Shown in pieces: positions 23,579 through 30,676 of a DNA stretch of 64,000 nucleotides. The stretch is from assembly GCA_038207625.1 (NCBI GenBank), contig JBBQZO010000009.1:62001-126000 (forward strand), given 5' to 3'. Each line of letters opens with the position of its first letter. Position 1 is the first letter of the stretch. The notes beneath the pieces are model-generated. The model worked only from the letters and a program-made list of their open reading frames with translations, did not search any database and was not told the DNA's origin. This DNA is from JBBQZO01 sp038207625. GTDB taxonomy: Bacteria; Pseudomonadota; Gammaproteobacteria; Burkholderiales; Burkholderiaceae_D. The position numbers and the translations under genes are program-made.

Positions 23579-24062
23579 ACGCCACCTCGCGCGCGGTCGC
23601 TTCCAACTTGACCGTGTTCGTGCGGCGGCAGTACACGCTGAACATCAACGCCAGCAAGGTTTCGGTCTTGCGGTGCAGCTGCTCGCCCTGCGCCTGCAAC
23701 TGCGCGCGCTCTTTCTCGTCAATTTCACCGTCCGCAATCGCGGCGGTGAATGTGGCGAACATCGCGCCCAGGTCGGCGTAGTTCTGGTTGAACATCGTCT
23801 GAATCGAATCGTTTTCGATCTCACCGCTTTCCGGCAGCTTCACGAAGGTGCCACCACTGGCAGCGGCGATTGCCTCGGCGAACAGGGTCGTGCCCGACAA
23901 CTGCTGCAGCGACAACTGGTCGCTGGTCGTCAGCGACTGCCCCTTCGTCTCGTATGCGCGATTGCGCAGCGAGTTTTCGGTCATACCCAGGTAAGCGGCG
24001 GCAACCGACCACGAGCCGTTGACGGCGGTGATCATTTTGAGGACTGCACTACGAACATCCAT
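23571..24062 (-). CDS. YmfL/CII-like phage regulatory protein (CP76 family)
   Basis: A 163-residue protein starting MDVRSAVLKMITAVNGSWSV, followed by AAAYLGMTENSLRNRAYETK, which is the helix-turn-helix of the phage CII (CP76/YmfL) family, then TTSDQLSLQQLSGTTLFAEA. The C-terminal half (FATFTAAIADGEIDEKERAQ) is helical and may oligomerise. These proteins usually lie at the start of the early operon and act as transcription activators in the lysis-lysogeny switch. It is the first gene of the leftward replication operon, with the promoter region at 24063-24174. Confidence 0.75.
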   Translation of the reverse strand: MDVRSAVLKMITAVNGSWSVAAAYLGMTENSLRNRAYETKGQSLTTSDQLSLQQLSGTTLFAEAIAAASGGTFVKLPESGEIENDSIQTMFNQNYADLGAMFATFTAAIADGEIDEKERAQLQAQGEQLHRKTETLLALMFSVYCRRTNTVKLEATAREVAYG

Positions 24063-24174
24063 ACGACTCCCAAATAGTAAAAAGTTTTTACTTCAACAAT
24101 AAAACAGTGAGCGCGTGAGCAGCCGTCAAGTACAATTTCAGTTCCCACACATCAACTGCAAGAAAGAAACGCGC

Positions 24175-24408
24175 ATGAAACTGCTCTACAGCTATCTGAC
24201 CTCGGCCGGCCTGGTGTCGATCCGCCTGCACCCATACAACGGGCGGTATCATGCGTATCTCACCGACGAGGATCTGGGCAGCTACGCTTCGCCGGAACTG
24301 GCGCTTGGCGACATCGTCGGCGGGCACCTTGAATGGCACTCGTCCGGAGTGGACACCGCCCTCTTGGGCATCCCAGACGACCTGCTCGATTGGGTCCTCG
24401 CATCGTGA
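24175..24408 (+). CDS. Hypothetical phage protein (77 aa)
   Basis: A small plus-strand gene beginning MKLLYSYLTSAGLVSIRLHP and ending LLGIPDDLLDWVLAS. The ATG at 24175 is preceded by a weak AGAAAG, and the frame has good composition (aromatic and charged residues, no low complexity). It lies alone on the plus strand, divergent from the CII-like gene. It converges with, and overlaps by 127 bases, the minus-strand frame that ends at 24282. Function unknown; small divergent genes in this place are often phage regulators or anti-defence factors. Confidence 0.5.
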   Translation: MKLLYSYLTSAGLVSIRLHPYNGRYHAYLTDEDLGSYASPELALGDIVGGHLEWHSSGVDTALLGIPDDLLDWVLAS

Positions 24409-24686
24409 TCACGCAAGTAGGCGAGGATCGCGTCGGCGAGGTGCCACGCGCAGCCCACACCAAGGCTGAGGCGGACGGTCGCGCCGCCAACAATGTCGAA
24501 GCCGACCCCGAGTTCAAGGTGGTTGTCATCGACCGGCGTCACATTGCGCCAGGTGGCCGCCAGATAGATCGCTGGTAGCCGACGCGCGCCCGTCGCGCTG
24601 TTGCGGTAGTCGCCATCCAGCAACTCGCCGGCGCCGACGATCGCCGCATACTCCCCCAGCGGCCCTACCTTGTTGACTTCGTTCAT
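24282..24686 (-). CDS. Hypothetical phage protein (134 aa) with an antisense tail overlap
   Basis: A minus-strand frame that starts MNEVNKVGPLGEYAAIVGAG at 24686 with GGGAA upstream. Residues 25-95 (YLAATWRNVTPVDDNHLELG, then VGCAWHLADAILAYLRDHDA) look like a real folded protein. The last 40 residues (SSGMPKRAVSTPDECHSRCP) have the feel of antisense sequence because they cover the end of the plus-strand gene at 24175-24408. Either the two genes truly overlap tail to tail, or one of them is not translated. No family was recognised. Confidence 0.5.
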   Translation of the reverse strand: MNEVNKVGPLGEYAAIVGAGELLDGDYRNSATGARRLPAIYLAATWRNVTPVDDNHLELGVGFDIVGGATVRLSLGVGCAWHLADAILAYLRDHDARTQSSRSSGMPKRAVSTPDECHSRCPPTMSPSASSGEA

Positions 24687-24745
24687 ACAAGTTCCCTAAG
24701 AATTATGGTTTTGGCATTCTTCGTTTGCCCCTACACTCCGATCAA

Positions 24746-24991
24746 TCAGTGAAGTGATGCAGTGTTTACGGCGGTTCCGCGAAGGTATGCCCAGTCAACG
24801 TCAGGTCTCAGAGCCTCGCACCGGACCTTGCCCAGGACCAGCTTTTCGATAGCCGGGCAGTGTTCAGCTGGGACGCGGCGACCAGGCAACTTCCACTGCC
24901 CCACGGCGCCCTTTGTGACGCCGAGGTGCATCGCGACACACTTCATGGAGCCGACAAGCGCTATGACTTCGTCTAATGGTGTAGTGTTCAT
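24746..24991 (-). CDS. Cro/YdaS-like helix-turn-helix regulator
   Basis: An 81-residue protein, MNTTPLDEVIALVGSMKCVA then MHLGVTKGAVGQWKLPGRRV and PAEHCPAIEKLVLGKVRCEA. This is the Cro/YdaS layout, a short helix-turn-helix with GQWK and a PAEHCPAIE segment. Start 24991 is preferred to the upstream in-frame codon because it leaves the operators free. It is divergent from the CI-like repressor gene at 25095 with a 103-base operator region between them, so the pair forms the classic lytic/lysogenic switch, this one driving leftward lytic transcription. Confidence 0.8.
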   Translation of the reverse strand: MNTTPLDEVIALVGSMKCVAMHLGVTKGAVGQWKLPGRRVPAEHCPAIEKLVLGKVRCEALRPDVDWAYLRGTAVNTASLH

Positions 24992-24994
24992 TCG

Positions 24995-25085
24995 ATTGAT
25001 AGAAAGTGAGCCAGAGCGCAAGTCTAGTTTTTCTATACTTTTAAGTCAAGTTTTTCTATCCCAAATCGGTATAGAAAAGCTATAC
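24995..25085. promoter_or_regulatory. Operator region of the lysogeny switch
   Basis: Three copies of a TATAGAAAA word: TTTTTCTATAC at 25028-25038, TTTTTCTATC at 25051-25060, and the inverse GTATAGAAAA at 25069-25078, with further half-sites (GATAGAAAG near 24997, CTATAC near 25080). They lie between the divergent Cro-like and CI-like genes. Similar words recur at 26148-26195 upstream of the rightward operon, which suggests one repressor acts at both places. Confidence 0.65.
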
Positions 25086-25094
25086 GATCACAAC

Positions 25095-25499
25095 ATGGAA
25101 ATTAAAGACGAAATAGCAACGTGGGTCCGAACCGCCCGAAAGGCGGCTAACCTCTCTGGCGAGACGCTAGGGGTGAAGCTTGCATTGGAGCTGAGGACCA
25201 CGCGCGGCAACACCAAGGGAAATATCTCGCACTGGGAGCTGGGGAAGCACCAGCCGAGTATCACCCAGTTGGTGGCCATCAGCAAGATTACAAGCCAGCC
25301 GCTGCCGCCCTCCGTCCTAGAGAAGAGTGCGGGCGAAGGCGACTTCGCTGCGGGGATTGGGGAACAGGTGCCCGCCACACCTGGCTACGAGTTTTTCTTC
25401 GGACATATCGTCGCGGCCCTCAAGGACCGAGATGTACCGCCCCACATTCAGAGCACAATCATCACGCTGCTCGACACGTGCCCGATGCGTAAAAAGTAA
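25095..25499 (+). CDS. CI-like phage repressor (helix-turn-helix, no protease domain)
   Basis: A 134-residue protein starting MEIKDEIATWVRTARKAANL. The helix-turn-helix spans residues 8-65 (SGETLGVKLALELRTTRGNT, GNISHWELGKHQPSITQLVA). The remainder (YEFFFGHIVAALKDRDVPPH, then IQSTIITLLDTCPMRKK) is helical and lacks the S24 Ser-Lys protease of lambda CI, so induction would not be by RecA-driven self-cleavage; an antirepressor or another route may apply. ATG 25095 lies just right of the operator cluster. It should maintain lysogeny by binding the TATAGAAAA sites. Confidence 0.75.
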   Translation: MEIKDEIATWVRTARKAANLSGETLGVKLALELRTTRGNTKGNISHWELGKHQPSITQLVAISKITSQPLPPSVLEKSAGEGDFAAGIGEQVPATPGYEFFFGHIVAALKDRDVPPHIQSTIITLLDTCPMRKK

Positions 25500-25501
25500 C
25501 T

Positions 25502-25762
25502 TTATGGATTGTCGCCACCATCAACGTCCGGGTGGCCTATCCGTATAGAAATTGCGCCACGCTCATAGCGATCCAGCAACTCCCGAATTAGCTCCCCGTC
25601 CGAGTAGCGATACAACGGTCGCTCAGTCGCGTCCACACTTTCAGAAAGCCTGAGAACGATCTCCGCATTGATGGAGCGTACGGCCTTGCGCGCGTGTTTT
25701 TCAATGCGTTGCTTCAATTCTGCAGGCATACGCAGGCCAAAAGGGGCAATGTCTCTACTCAT
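25502..25762 (-). CDS. Arc/Mnt-like ribbon-helix-helix DNA-binding protein
   Basis: An 86-residue protein with the Arc family core: IAPFGLRMPAELKQRIEKHA, then RKAVRSINAEIVLRLSESVD. The basic N-terminal strand and the SINAEIVLRL helix are hallmarks of the phage P22 Arc/Mnt fold. The C-terminal extension (YRYSDGELIRELLDRYERGA) is a second helical region. It is convergent with the CI-like gene, whose stop lies 2 bases away, and has its own upstream region shared with the plus-strand operon at 25863. It may be a secondary repressor that controls an antirepressor or the rightward operon. Confidence 0.75.
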   Translation of the reverse strand: MSRDIAPFGLRMPAELKQRIEKHARKAVRSINAEIVLRLSESVDATERPLYRYSDGELIRELLDRYERGAISIRIGHPDVDGGDNP

Positions 25763-25862
25763 GGAGAGGCAGTGTAGATAAACCGAGCAAAGCCCGATAG
25801 CTACACGGTGCAGCCATCCACTTATAATTGCATCCTTGAATAATTATATTTGGAAACACTAA

Positions 25863-26156
25863 GTGCAAATTGACAACGCTAAAACACCCAAAAATGAGCA
25901 GACTGGAAGCGCTTCCGTATTCCCAGGCGTGCAAATTGTCGTTACCAAGGACGCCGGAATCGACTATTTGGAGATGCGTGCGGCCCACCTGAGCGCCTTG
26001 AACCATCTGTTGACGTCCGGTGACTTTGAAGCGTGGGATCACACGATTAAATCTGACGCCAAATGGCTCGCCGCAACGCTCGCTGCGGAAGTAAGCCAAC
26101 TCGTAAGCGTTGTTACTTTTGGAGAGAATTTTAACAAGGACAAACAAAAAGTATAG
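25863..26156 (+). CDS. Hypothetical phage protein (97 aa, GTG start)
   Basis: A plus-strand frame that starts with GTG at 25863 after GGAAAC and reads MQIDNAKTPKNEQTGSASVF, then VTKDAGIDYLEMRAAHLSAL and a helical end VSQLVSVVTFGENFNKDKQK. No known family was recognised. It is lower in GC than the genes around it. The small size, low GC and position next to the immunity region suggest an accessory lysogenic gene. Confidence 0.5.
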   Translation: MQIDNAKTPKNEQTGSASVFPGVQIVVTKDAGIDYLEMRAAHLSALNHLLTSGDFEAWDHTIKSDAKWLAATLAAEVSQLVSVVTFGENFNKDKQKV

Positions 26157-26195
26157 TTTTTCTTTACTTTTAGGAATAGATTATCTATACTTTTG
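26148..26195. promoter_or_regulatory. Second operator-like region, upstream of the rightward operon
   Basis: AAAAGTATAG at 26148-26157, followed by TTTTTCTTTAC and then TCTATACTTTT near 26184. These match the TATAGAAAA operator words at 24995-25085 and lie 30-75 bases before the ATG at 26224, where a promoter for the 26224-29595 operon is expected. This is a candidate site for the same repressor. Confidence 0.5.
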
Positions 26196-26223
26196 CTCAT
26201 ATCACTACTTGATAGGAGCAGAG

Positions 26224-26433
26224 ATGGTCCCCGCCGAATCGAAATCGAACCGTGTAATCGAGTCAATCCTCGCTGAGAGTCCAGTAGTTCGGATTCGTGC
26301 GAGCAAACCAGATCCTTACGATGGCCTCAAGGGCCAGGCATACATTCAGGCACGCAATCTGGCGAAACCAGTTCAACGTGTGCAGACGTCTGCACATACT
26401 GAACTGGCCAGCACCGTAGCGGGTGCAGCATGA
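26224..26433 (+). CDS. Small hypothetical protein (69 aa), first gene of the rightward phage operon
   Basis: The ATG at 26224 is preceded by a good AGGAG at ideal distance. The product reads MVPAESKSNRVIESILAESP, then VRIRASKPDPYDGLKGQAYI, and ends in TELASTVAGAA. It is basic and short with no recognised domain. The gene contains the perfect 18-bp palindrome (26379-26396) in its last third, and its TGA overlaps the next ATG (ATGA). It probably begins the rightward operon under the operator words at 26148-26195. Confidence 0.6.
   Translation: MVPAESKSNRVIESILAESPVVRIRASKPDPYDGLKGQAYIQARNLAKPVQRVQTSAHTELASTVAGAA
26379..26396. repeat. 18-bp perfect palindrome, copy 2
   Basis: TGTGCAGACGTCTGCACA, identical to the copy at 13256-13273. 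It is inside a small gene, in a frame where it reads VQTSAH, as it reads VQTSAQ in the capsid gene. Confidence 0.85.
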
Positions 26434-26969
26434 CCGCGCCGGACAACAAACCTGTGCTGACCATCGCACACGGCCGGCTCAGCGACTTCGCCAGCGCGCT
26501 GTACGCCACCGGCACGAAGTTGACTGCCGCCACGCAAAGCGCGCTTGACCTCTTGCGCATGACCGGCAACGCCGGCGCGCACGGCGATACCGCCGATGAC
26601 CTGAAAATCGCCCTCGCCTGTCATCTCCACCTGCTGAGCGAGTTCAACGTGCGGGTCCGCACCGAAGAACGCACCACCCAGTTCAACACGCAATCGCCGA
26701 CCAGCTTCGCGGCTTACGCGGCCGCTGCGGACGCGCAAGGCGACACGCTCTGCGCGATCACCGTCACGCCCGTCGGAAAAGCCGGCCAGGTCGAACCCAC
26801 CCGCGCCGCGCTTGCCGCCGCGCACCGCGACTTGAAGGTCGTCGGCGCACTCGACGACGCACTCAAAGACAGCGCGCTCAGCGTCATCCTGCGCAACGCA
26901 GTGCGCAGGCAATCCGGGCGCCGGCCACCCACCGATCTCAAACGACTCGCAGCAAACGATTACGACTGA
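26430..26969 (+). CDS. Hypothetical phage protein (179 aa)
   Basis: A 179-residue protein in the rightward operon, its ATG overlapping the previous stop by 4 bases. It begins MTAPDNKPVLTIAHGRLSDF and is Ala-rich and helical, with an ALDLLRMTGNAGAHGDTADD stretch and a basic C-terminal end (ILRNAVRRQSGRRPPTDLKR). No catalytic or DNA-binding motif is obvious. Codon use and GC match the surrounding phage genes. Function unknown; it may act with its neighbours in early take-over or lysogenic conversion. Confidence 0.6.
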   Translation: MTAPDNKPVLTIAHGRLSDFASALYATGTKLTAATQSALDLLRMTGNAGAHGDTADDLKIALACHLHLLSEFNVRVRTEERTTQFNTQSPTSFAAYAAAADAQGDTLCAITVTPVGKAGQVEPTRAALAAAHRDLKVVGALDDALKDSALSVILRNAVRRQSGRRPPTDLKRLAANDYD

Positions 26970-26985
26970 CCACACCACAAGGAAA

Positions 26986-27480
26986 ATGAATATGCCGAAC
27001 CAACAACTGCTATCGCTGATTGGCGACCTCGCCACGGAGCTGGACCACGCCGAGAAAATCATCCTGGCCACGCTCAAGCACATGGCGACAGCCCAAAAAT
27101 TTGCCGTCCATGCCGAACTGGATGCCGCCGGCGTGCCCGGCGAGGGAATGACCCGCTACCACGAACGACGCGCCGCGATCGACCGCGCACGCCGCACGCT
27201 TGACGCCAGCCGCAACATCAAGGCGATGTGCGCGCGTTGTTCACTTTTCGATGAGCAACCGATTTTCGAAACGAACTCGACCGGGATACCTACGGAGTTC
27301 TGCCGCGCGGCGTGGGGATACACCACTCTCGTTGGCGATGCGAAGTTTGGGATTGGCATCAGCCTTGCTATGGCCGACGGCGCCGCTCGGTTCTGCCTCA
27401 CCGTAGGCGACGCGCTGGACCTGGCAGAGAGCATCGTGGATTATGTCGCCGGCACCCAGCACCAAGCGGGGAACGCATGA
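26986..27480 (+). CDS. Hypothetical phage protein (164 aa) with a CxxC pair
   Basis: A 164-residue protein starting at ATG 26986 after AAGG (a second ATG at 26992 is also possible). Residues 1-75 are helical with a QLLSLIGDLATELDHAEKII start; the centre has MCARCSLFDEQPIFETNSTG, including a CARC pair, followed by FCRAAWGYTTLVGDAKFGIG and a helical end. The single CxxC is not enough for a zinc finger unless another protein chain contributes. It shares the operon with the ParB-like gene, whose ATG overlaps its TGA. No family was recognised. Confidence 0.6.
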   Translation: MNMPNQQLLSLIGDLATELDHAEKIILATLKHMATAQKFAVHAELDAAGVPGEGMTRYHERRAAIDRARRTLDASRNIKAMCARCSLFDEQPIFETNSTGIPTEFCRAAWGYTTLVGDAKFGIGISLAMADGAARFCLTVGDALDLAESIVDYVAGTQHQAGNA

Positions 27481-29324
27481 GCAACGTCCTCGCCATCCTC
27501 CCGCCACCTGCGCCGATGACCACGACAGATCAAACCGTCGCTGCCGAATCAGTTCTTGACGACGGCAAGTTCGGCCACTTCAACCTGGTCGACATCCGGA
27601 TCTCGCGCACAAACCGGAAACGCTTCAGCGAAACCAAGCTGAACGAGCTGGCCAACAGCATCAAGGCCAAGGGCGTGGCACAACCCATCCTGATCCGCCC
27701 GGTGACGCCGACCGCCGAAGAACCTCAGTCGTTCGAGATCGTCGCCGGCGAGCGCCGCTTCCGCGCGTCGATCATTGCCGGCCGCATCAGCATCCCGGCC
27801 ATGTGCCGCGACCTGTCCGACCTCGATGCGCTGGAGCTGCAGATTCTGGAGAACCTTCAGCGCGACGATCCGCACGCGCTCGAGGAGGCCGAGGGATACG
27901 AGCGCCTTATGCTGACCCACGGCTACAACGCCGACCAGCTGGCCGAGAAGCTCAGCAAGAGCCGCTCCTACATCTATGGTCGCCTCAAGCTGTGCGCCCT
28001 GTCCTTGGACGTACGCGAGCAGTTCCTGGAGGACAAATTCTCGCCGGCGATCGCGCTGCTGGTGGCGCGCCTGCCCTTGGCCAAGCTGCAGACGAAAGCA
28101 ATGAACGAGATCCTGCGCCCGAATGGCTGGCCGAATGACGAACCGATGTCCTACCGCAAGGCCAAGGAATGGCTGCAGCAAAACTACATGCTGGACCTGC
28201 GCAAGGCCATATTTATGGTCGATGATGCCAAGCTCGTCAAGGCAGCGGGGAACTGCAATAAATGCCCCAAGCGCGCCGGAAACCAGCCAGAAGTATTCGA
28301 GGGCGTACCGACGAACCTCTGTACCGATCCGGATTGCTTCAAGGAGAAGACCGCGGCGCATCACGACAAGCTGTTCACGCTGGCATCGGCGCAAGGAATC
28401 CCTGTGCGCGAAGGCGCCGAAGCATCGGAAATCTGGAGCGCGATTTACCGCGCCGGCAGCGAGTACGTCAGCGAAGACACGCCGCTGTACACGTTCGTGC
28501 GCGTTGCCCCGCATACCGGCATGGCTGGCACGGTTGGCAGCTGCCTGAAGGCGGCGCAGCGCCCGCCGGTTGTCGCGTACACGCGTGGCCACGACGGCGT
28601 CATGGAGAGCCTGTACGCCCGAACCAGCACGCAAGCCGTGCTGGAGCAAGCGGGCATCTGCGAGACCGAAGAAGCGCGGGCAGCAGGGGCAACGGGGATG
28701 AAAGACTTGCAGCAGGAAACGCCCGATGCTGCCGAGGTGGAAACCGAGCTAACAGTAGAAGGTAGGACTAAAGATCTGACCGACAAGCGGGTCAGCCTTT
28801 ACAAGGCCATGCGCGCGGCCGCTAAAGGCGGTCTCAACCTGACAATGATGCGCGAAGCGACGAAGCTCCTACTGCGCTCCACGCCATTGCCAGACGATCT
28901 GATTGGCGATCTTTATCCTTTCAAGGATCGTAGCGATGCCGGCGTCTGCGCATACATCGATCACGCCGAATTCGAACAGGTCGAGTTGCTTATGCTCGAT
29001 CTCATTGTGGGCGAATACCTCAGCGCCCCCATGTGGGAAATGAAAGGCAGCGACGACAGCTTCGGCAAGGCGGCAATTCACGTTATGGCCAGGTCGCAAG
29101 GAATCGCGCCGGAGGACGAGAGTCCGGAATTGGCTGCGGCACCGAATACCGCCCCAGAACTTCCCGGAGCCAACGAACTCGACGCCGTCCAGCGCGGAAC
29201 GATTCGCCTCAAGCCAAAGGCAGCAGAGGCACCCGCCGACACCGGCCTGCCGATCGTCAAAATAAAGAAACAGCGCTTGCTAATGCAGCCGGGCGTTTGG
29301 ACCGAGGGAAAACACAATGTTTGA
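27477..29324 (+). CDS. ParB/RepB/Spo0J-family protein, phage solo type with cysteine cluster
   Basis: A 615-residue protein. The N-terminal ParB domain is clear: FNLVDIRISRTNRKRFSETK, then LNELANSIKAKGVAQPILIR, FEIVAGERRFRASIIAG (GERR box) and ILENLQRDDPHALEEAEGYE, followed by the DNA-binding helices (YNADQLAEKLSKSRSYIYGR). Near residue 260-290 are CNKCPKRAGNQ and CTDPDCF, four cysteines suited to zinc binding, as in the large plasmid/phage ParB subfamily. The C-terminal 200 residues are mixed. No ParA ATPase gene is in the window. It could be a transcription or partition factor, with CTPase activity possible from the family. ATG 27477 overlaps the previous stop; the longer frame lacks a ribosome site. 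Confidence 0.8.
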   Translation: MSNVLAILPPPAPMTTTDQTVAAESVLDDGKFGHFNLVDIRISRTNRKRFSETKLNELANSIKAKGVAQPILIRPVTPTAEEPQSFEIVAGERRFRASIIAGRISIPAMCRDLSDLDALELQILENLQRDDPHALEEAEGYERLMLTHGYNADQLAEKLSKSRSYIYGRLKLCALSLDVREQFLEDKFSPAIALLVARLPLAKLQTKAMNEILRPNGWPNDEPMSYRKAKEWLQQNYMLDLRKAIFMVDDAKLVKAAGNCNKCPKRAGNQPEVFEGVPTNLCTDPDCFKEKTAAHHDKLFTLASAQGIPVREGAEASEIWSAIYRAGSEYVSEDTPLYTFVRVAPHTGMAGTVGSCLKAAQRPPVVAYTRGHDGVMESLYARTSTQAVLEQAGICETEEARAAGATGMKDLQQETPDAAEVETELTVEGRTKDLTDKRVSLYKAMRAAAKGGLNLTMMREATKLLLRSTPLPDDLIGDLYPFKDRSDAGVCAYIDHAEFEQVELLMLDLIVGEYLSAPMWEMKGSDDSFGKAAIHVMARSQGIAPEDESPELAAAPNTAPELPGANELDAVQRGTIRLKPKAAEAPADTGLPIVKIKKQRLLMQPGVWTEGKHNV

Positions 29325-29595
29325 CGCAAAATTCATCGAGCAACTTGCAGAAGCGGTCGCGCTGCGCGTACCAACAGCACCTGCCGTACCGCTCGAGCAC
29401 CAACTTTGGACCACCACCGAAGTGGCCGCGCACGTCCGCAGAAACGTCCACGACGTGCGCAAATACATGGCCTGCCTGCCGTCCTTTCCGAAGGCGATTC
29501 GCATCCCTGGGCAAGCGGTGAAGCGCCCGCCGCACCCTCTGTATAATGCGGGAGAGGTCATCGCATGGGCCAAGCGTTTCAAGGACGCGAATTGA
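29317..29595 (+). CDS. AlpA/excisionase-like helix-turn-helix protein
   Basis: A 92-residue protein that overlaps the end of the ParB-like gene by 8 bases. Residues 30-85 (LWTTTEVAAHVRRNVHDVRK, CLPSFPKAIRIPGQAVKRPP) and the PLYNAGEVIAWAKRF end have the MerR-like winged helix layout of AlpA and excisionase proteins. It is the last gene before a tRNA-like sequence that may be the phage attachment site, where an excisionase is commonly encoded. It might direct recombination or repress the integrase gene, which is not in the window. Confidence 0.7.
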   Translation: MFDAKFIEQLAEAVALRVPTAPAVPLEHQLWTTTEVAAHVRRNVHDVRKYMACLPSFPKAIRIPGQAVKRPPHPLYNAGEVIAWAKRFKDAN

Positions 29596-29929
29596 CGGCA
29601 CTCCCCATGAATACCCCAAGAGCGGCTAAAAGCCGCATTATTGGGGGTGGTTCGATTCCAGTCGGGGGGACCAGCGCCGTCCTGCCATGCCCCCAACGCG
29701 CGCGCCAGTGTGGCCGGCGACGTCACGCCATAGGCCGACGGTGGACCAGCGACGCTGGGCCGATGGTCGCGTCAACATCAAACTGCAGTCAACCATCAAA
29801 CTGCCGGAGCTGGCCCGGCCACGCCAGCTGACTGGCGCATCGCCGCCACAACATGGTCGCAGCGCTCATGTTTGCATTGCGCACAGGACGGACAAACGCC
29901 GCCCGTACAGTGCGCCAACGCCGTTCGAG
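29596..29929. other. Gene-free junction between prophage and host
   Basis: No convincing gene. The first part holds the tRNA-like sequence at 29601-29673. From about 29674 the sequence is GC-rich with no recognised feature. I infer that the prophage ends near 29673 because phage-type genes stop here and a host-type secreted protein gene follows at 29930-30676. Confidence 0.5.
29601..29673 (+). other. tRNA-like 3' end, candidate attR
   Basis: GGTTCGATTCCAGTCGGGGG followed by GACCA (29649-29673) resembles a tRNA T-arm, acceptor 3' strand and encoded CCA end. Upstream, GCGG-CTAAAAG-CCGC forms an anticodon-like arm and CTCCCCA can pair with most of CGGGGGG, but there is no room for a D-arm and the T-stem has a mismatch, so this is not a normal tRNA gene. 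A hairpin (ACCCCAA with TTGGGGGT) also occupies the segment. The simplest reading is the 3' fragment of a tRNA gene left at the right end by phage integration. Confidence 0.4.
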
Positions 29930-30676
29930 TTAGTCTTCCTGCTTGCGCGCTACCGTTGCGGTGCGCCCGTATCGAATCAATCCGTCATCGCTCAATTCCG
30001 TGTCCCACAGTGGAAATGAATAAGTTTGAGCAGCACTCACTTTGAATGAGAATTTTTCCTTTGGCGTATCGAGCGTGATGGAGTCAACACCTGGTTGTGC
30101 GTAAAACCCTACCCTGACATACCGCGAGGTGCACGGATTTCCAGATGACAACAAATTCACATAGGTACGAAATACCAGCGACACGTCTTGTTTTTCGATC
30201 GCCCACCTGACCTCACACTCCAATCTGAGATCGCCCAAGCGCTTCACATCGTCTGGCAATTTGACGCTTTTCACATAAGGACGGATCAGGAAGCGACCTT
30301 TTGGTATATTTAAGATCAGGTCATACTCATCGTCCTTGTTTTGTTCAATGAACGGTAACGTGAACTTCCCCGCCGAATCGATGGCGATGTTGATCGACGC
30401 GTCGTCACTTGCCAGTCGCATCGTGACGTCTTGCACGTTGATGCTCTTTAATTTGGGAATTAAGATGAAATAGAGTTCAGAATCGGGGGCAAACTGCTGT
30501 TTTTCATTGTAGGCCTTCATTCCTTTCAACATTTGTGCGTACGATCGTAGCTCCGGGTCTTTGGGATTGGAGACCGCAACCCGACTGATTGCATTTGCGT
30601 CGCTGCCGTCTTGCGCTTGCGCCATGTGTAAGTTGGCAGCAAGAAAGAACAAAGTGGTAAGTTTCAATTTGTTCAT
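29930..30676 (-). CDS. Secreted protein of unknown function
   Basis: A 248-residue protein with a signal peptide (MNKLKLTTLFFLAANLHMAQ, likely cut after AQA). The mature part is mixed alpha/beta and contains ELYFILIPKLKSINVQDVTM, DDEYDLILNIPKGRFLIRPY and RLECEVRWAIEKQDVSLVFR. No known domain was recognised; strand-rich repeats suggest an immunoglobulin-like or periplasmic fold. Its GC is lower than its neighbours, and it lies beside the candidate prophage end, so it could be a laterally acquired cargo gene. The start at 30676 is the only ATG near the signal peptide. Confidence 0.6.
   Translation of the reverse strand: MNKLKLTTLFFLAANLHMAQAQDGSDANAISRVAVSNPKDPELRSYAQMLKGMKAYNEKQQFAPDSELYFILIPKLKSINVQDVTMRLASDDASINIAIDSAGKFTLPFIEQNKDDEYDLILNIPKGRFLIRPYVKSVKLPDDVKRLGDLRLECEVRWAIEKQDVSLVFRTYVNLLSSGNPCTSRYVRVGFYAQPGVDSITLDTPKEKFSFKVSAAQTYSFPLWDTELSDDGLIRYGRTATVARKQED

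Noticed and set aside
29601..29673. Functional tRNA gene
   Set aside because: No D-arm can be drawn, the T-stem is mismatched and the anticodon would be AAA; it is better explained as a tRNA remnant at an attachment site.
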